DNA from: Roseibium porphyridii
GTDB taxonomy: Bacteria > Pseudomonadota > Alphaproteobacteria > Rhizobiales > Stappiaceae
Length of the DNA: 64,000 bases
Assembly (NCBI RefSeq): GCF_026191725.2
Contig: NZ_CP120863.1
Coordinates: 2,336,001-2,400,000, forward strand
Reading direction: 5' to 3'
Shown here: positions 63,921-64,000 of the stretch, one piece after another
Layout: each line of letters opens with the position of its first letter
How positions within the stretch are numbered: the stretch's first letter is position 1
The notes under the pieces: model-generated
Seen by the model: only the letters and a program-made list of their open reading frames with translations
Database searches by the model: none
What the model was told of the DNA's origin: nothing
Program-made: the position numbers and the translations under genes

Positions 63921-64000
63921 ATGACAGAGGTCACCTTGCAGAAAGACAGACCCTCCATCAACAGCTTGCCAATCCGTGCGTTCGACGCTACTCTTGATTG
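63921..64000 (+). CDS. Start of an unidentified gene, cut by the window edge
   Basis: An ATG at 63921 opens 26 codons that run to the end of the window (MTEVTLQKDRPSINSLPI and on). It is divergent from the lipid operon with a 63-base gap. Too little is visible to identify it; an internal TTG at 63936 could also be the start. Confidence 0.4.
   Translation, partial: MTEVTLQKDRPSINSLPIRAFDATLD

Overview
The window looks like chromosome from a motile alphaproteobacterium, most likely Hyphomicrobiales and perhaps a Stappiaceae relative such as Roseibium/Labrenzia. That placement is inferred from gene content: FliX, FlbT/FlaF, CckA, a cysteine-poor alpha-type DksA, MotE and DUF6468 proteins, and several short flagellins. 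No tRNA, rRNA, CRISPR array or insertion sequence was seen.

Layout. 1-5.6 kb: one minus-strand gene for a 1836-residue membrane-anchored fibre protein made of more than a hundred 11-residue repeats. 5.8-12.4 kb: small soluble and sensory genes (a hypothetical protein, an Hpt phosphotransfer protein, an adrenodoxin-type ferredoxin, an MFS carrier divergent from an AraC regulator, a universal stress protein, a GGDEF diguanylate cyclase). 12.4-19.5 kb: a minus-strand group with a SABATH-type methyltransferase (a family best known from plants), a CoxE-like VWA protein, the YcjF/YcjX pair, a SixA-like phosphatase, a small secreted protein and a MoxR AAA ATPase. 19.7-57.9 kb: a large flagellar region containing flgE-flgK-flgL; flbT-flaF with four flagellins; a FlaG-like gene; flgI-flgJ-flgN facing fliX-dksA; cpdB and a lytic transglycosylase inserted; flgF-flgG-flgA-flgH facing fliL-fliM-DUF6468-motE-giant TPR protein; a DUF2336 gene; and fliO-fliP facing flgB-flgC-fliE-fliQ-fliR-flhB. 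58.1-60.6 kb: cckA. 60.7-64 kb: a cupin gene and a phospholipid-type operon (CDP-alcohol phosphatidyltransferase, CdsA-like, PlsC-like, a small membrane protein), then the start of a divergent gene cut by the window edge.

Regulatory logic. Sigma-54-type -24/-12 elements precede flgE, flgF and flgI. GTTAA-N7-TTAACC boxes, which fit the CtrA consensus, precede flgB, fliL and flagellin 2, with shortened versions before flagellins 3 and 4. CckA, the kinase that feeds CtrA in related bacteria, is encoded just after flhB. FliX, FlbT and FlaF are also here, so the window carries much of a Caulobacter-like flagellar hierarchy. Export gate, rod, hook, rings, hook-filament junction, filament and switch protein FliM are present. 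FliF, FliG, FliN, FliI, FlgD and MotA/MotB are not in this window.

Best candidates for something undescribed: the perfectly phased hendecad fibre protein, the bacterial SABATH methyltransferase, the 119-nt flbT/flaF coding overlap, the repeated acidic N-terminus of FliM, and the 1428-residue TPR protein in the fliM operon. All assignments are from reading the sequence and from family knowledge; no database search was run.
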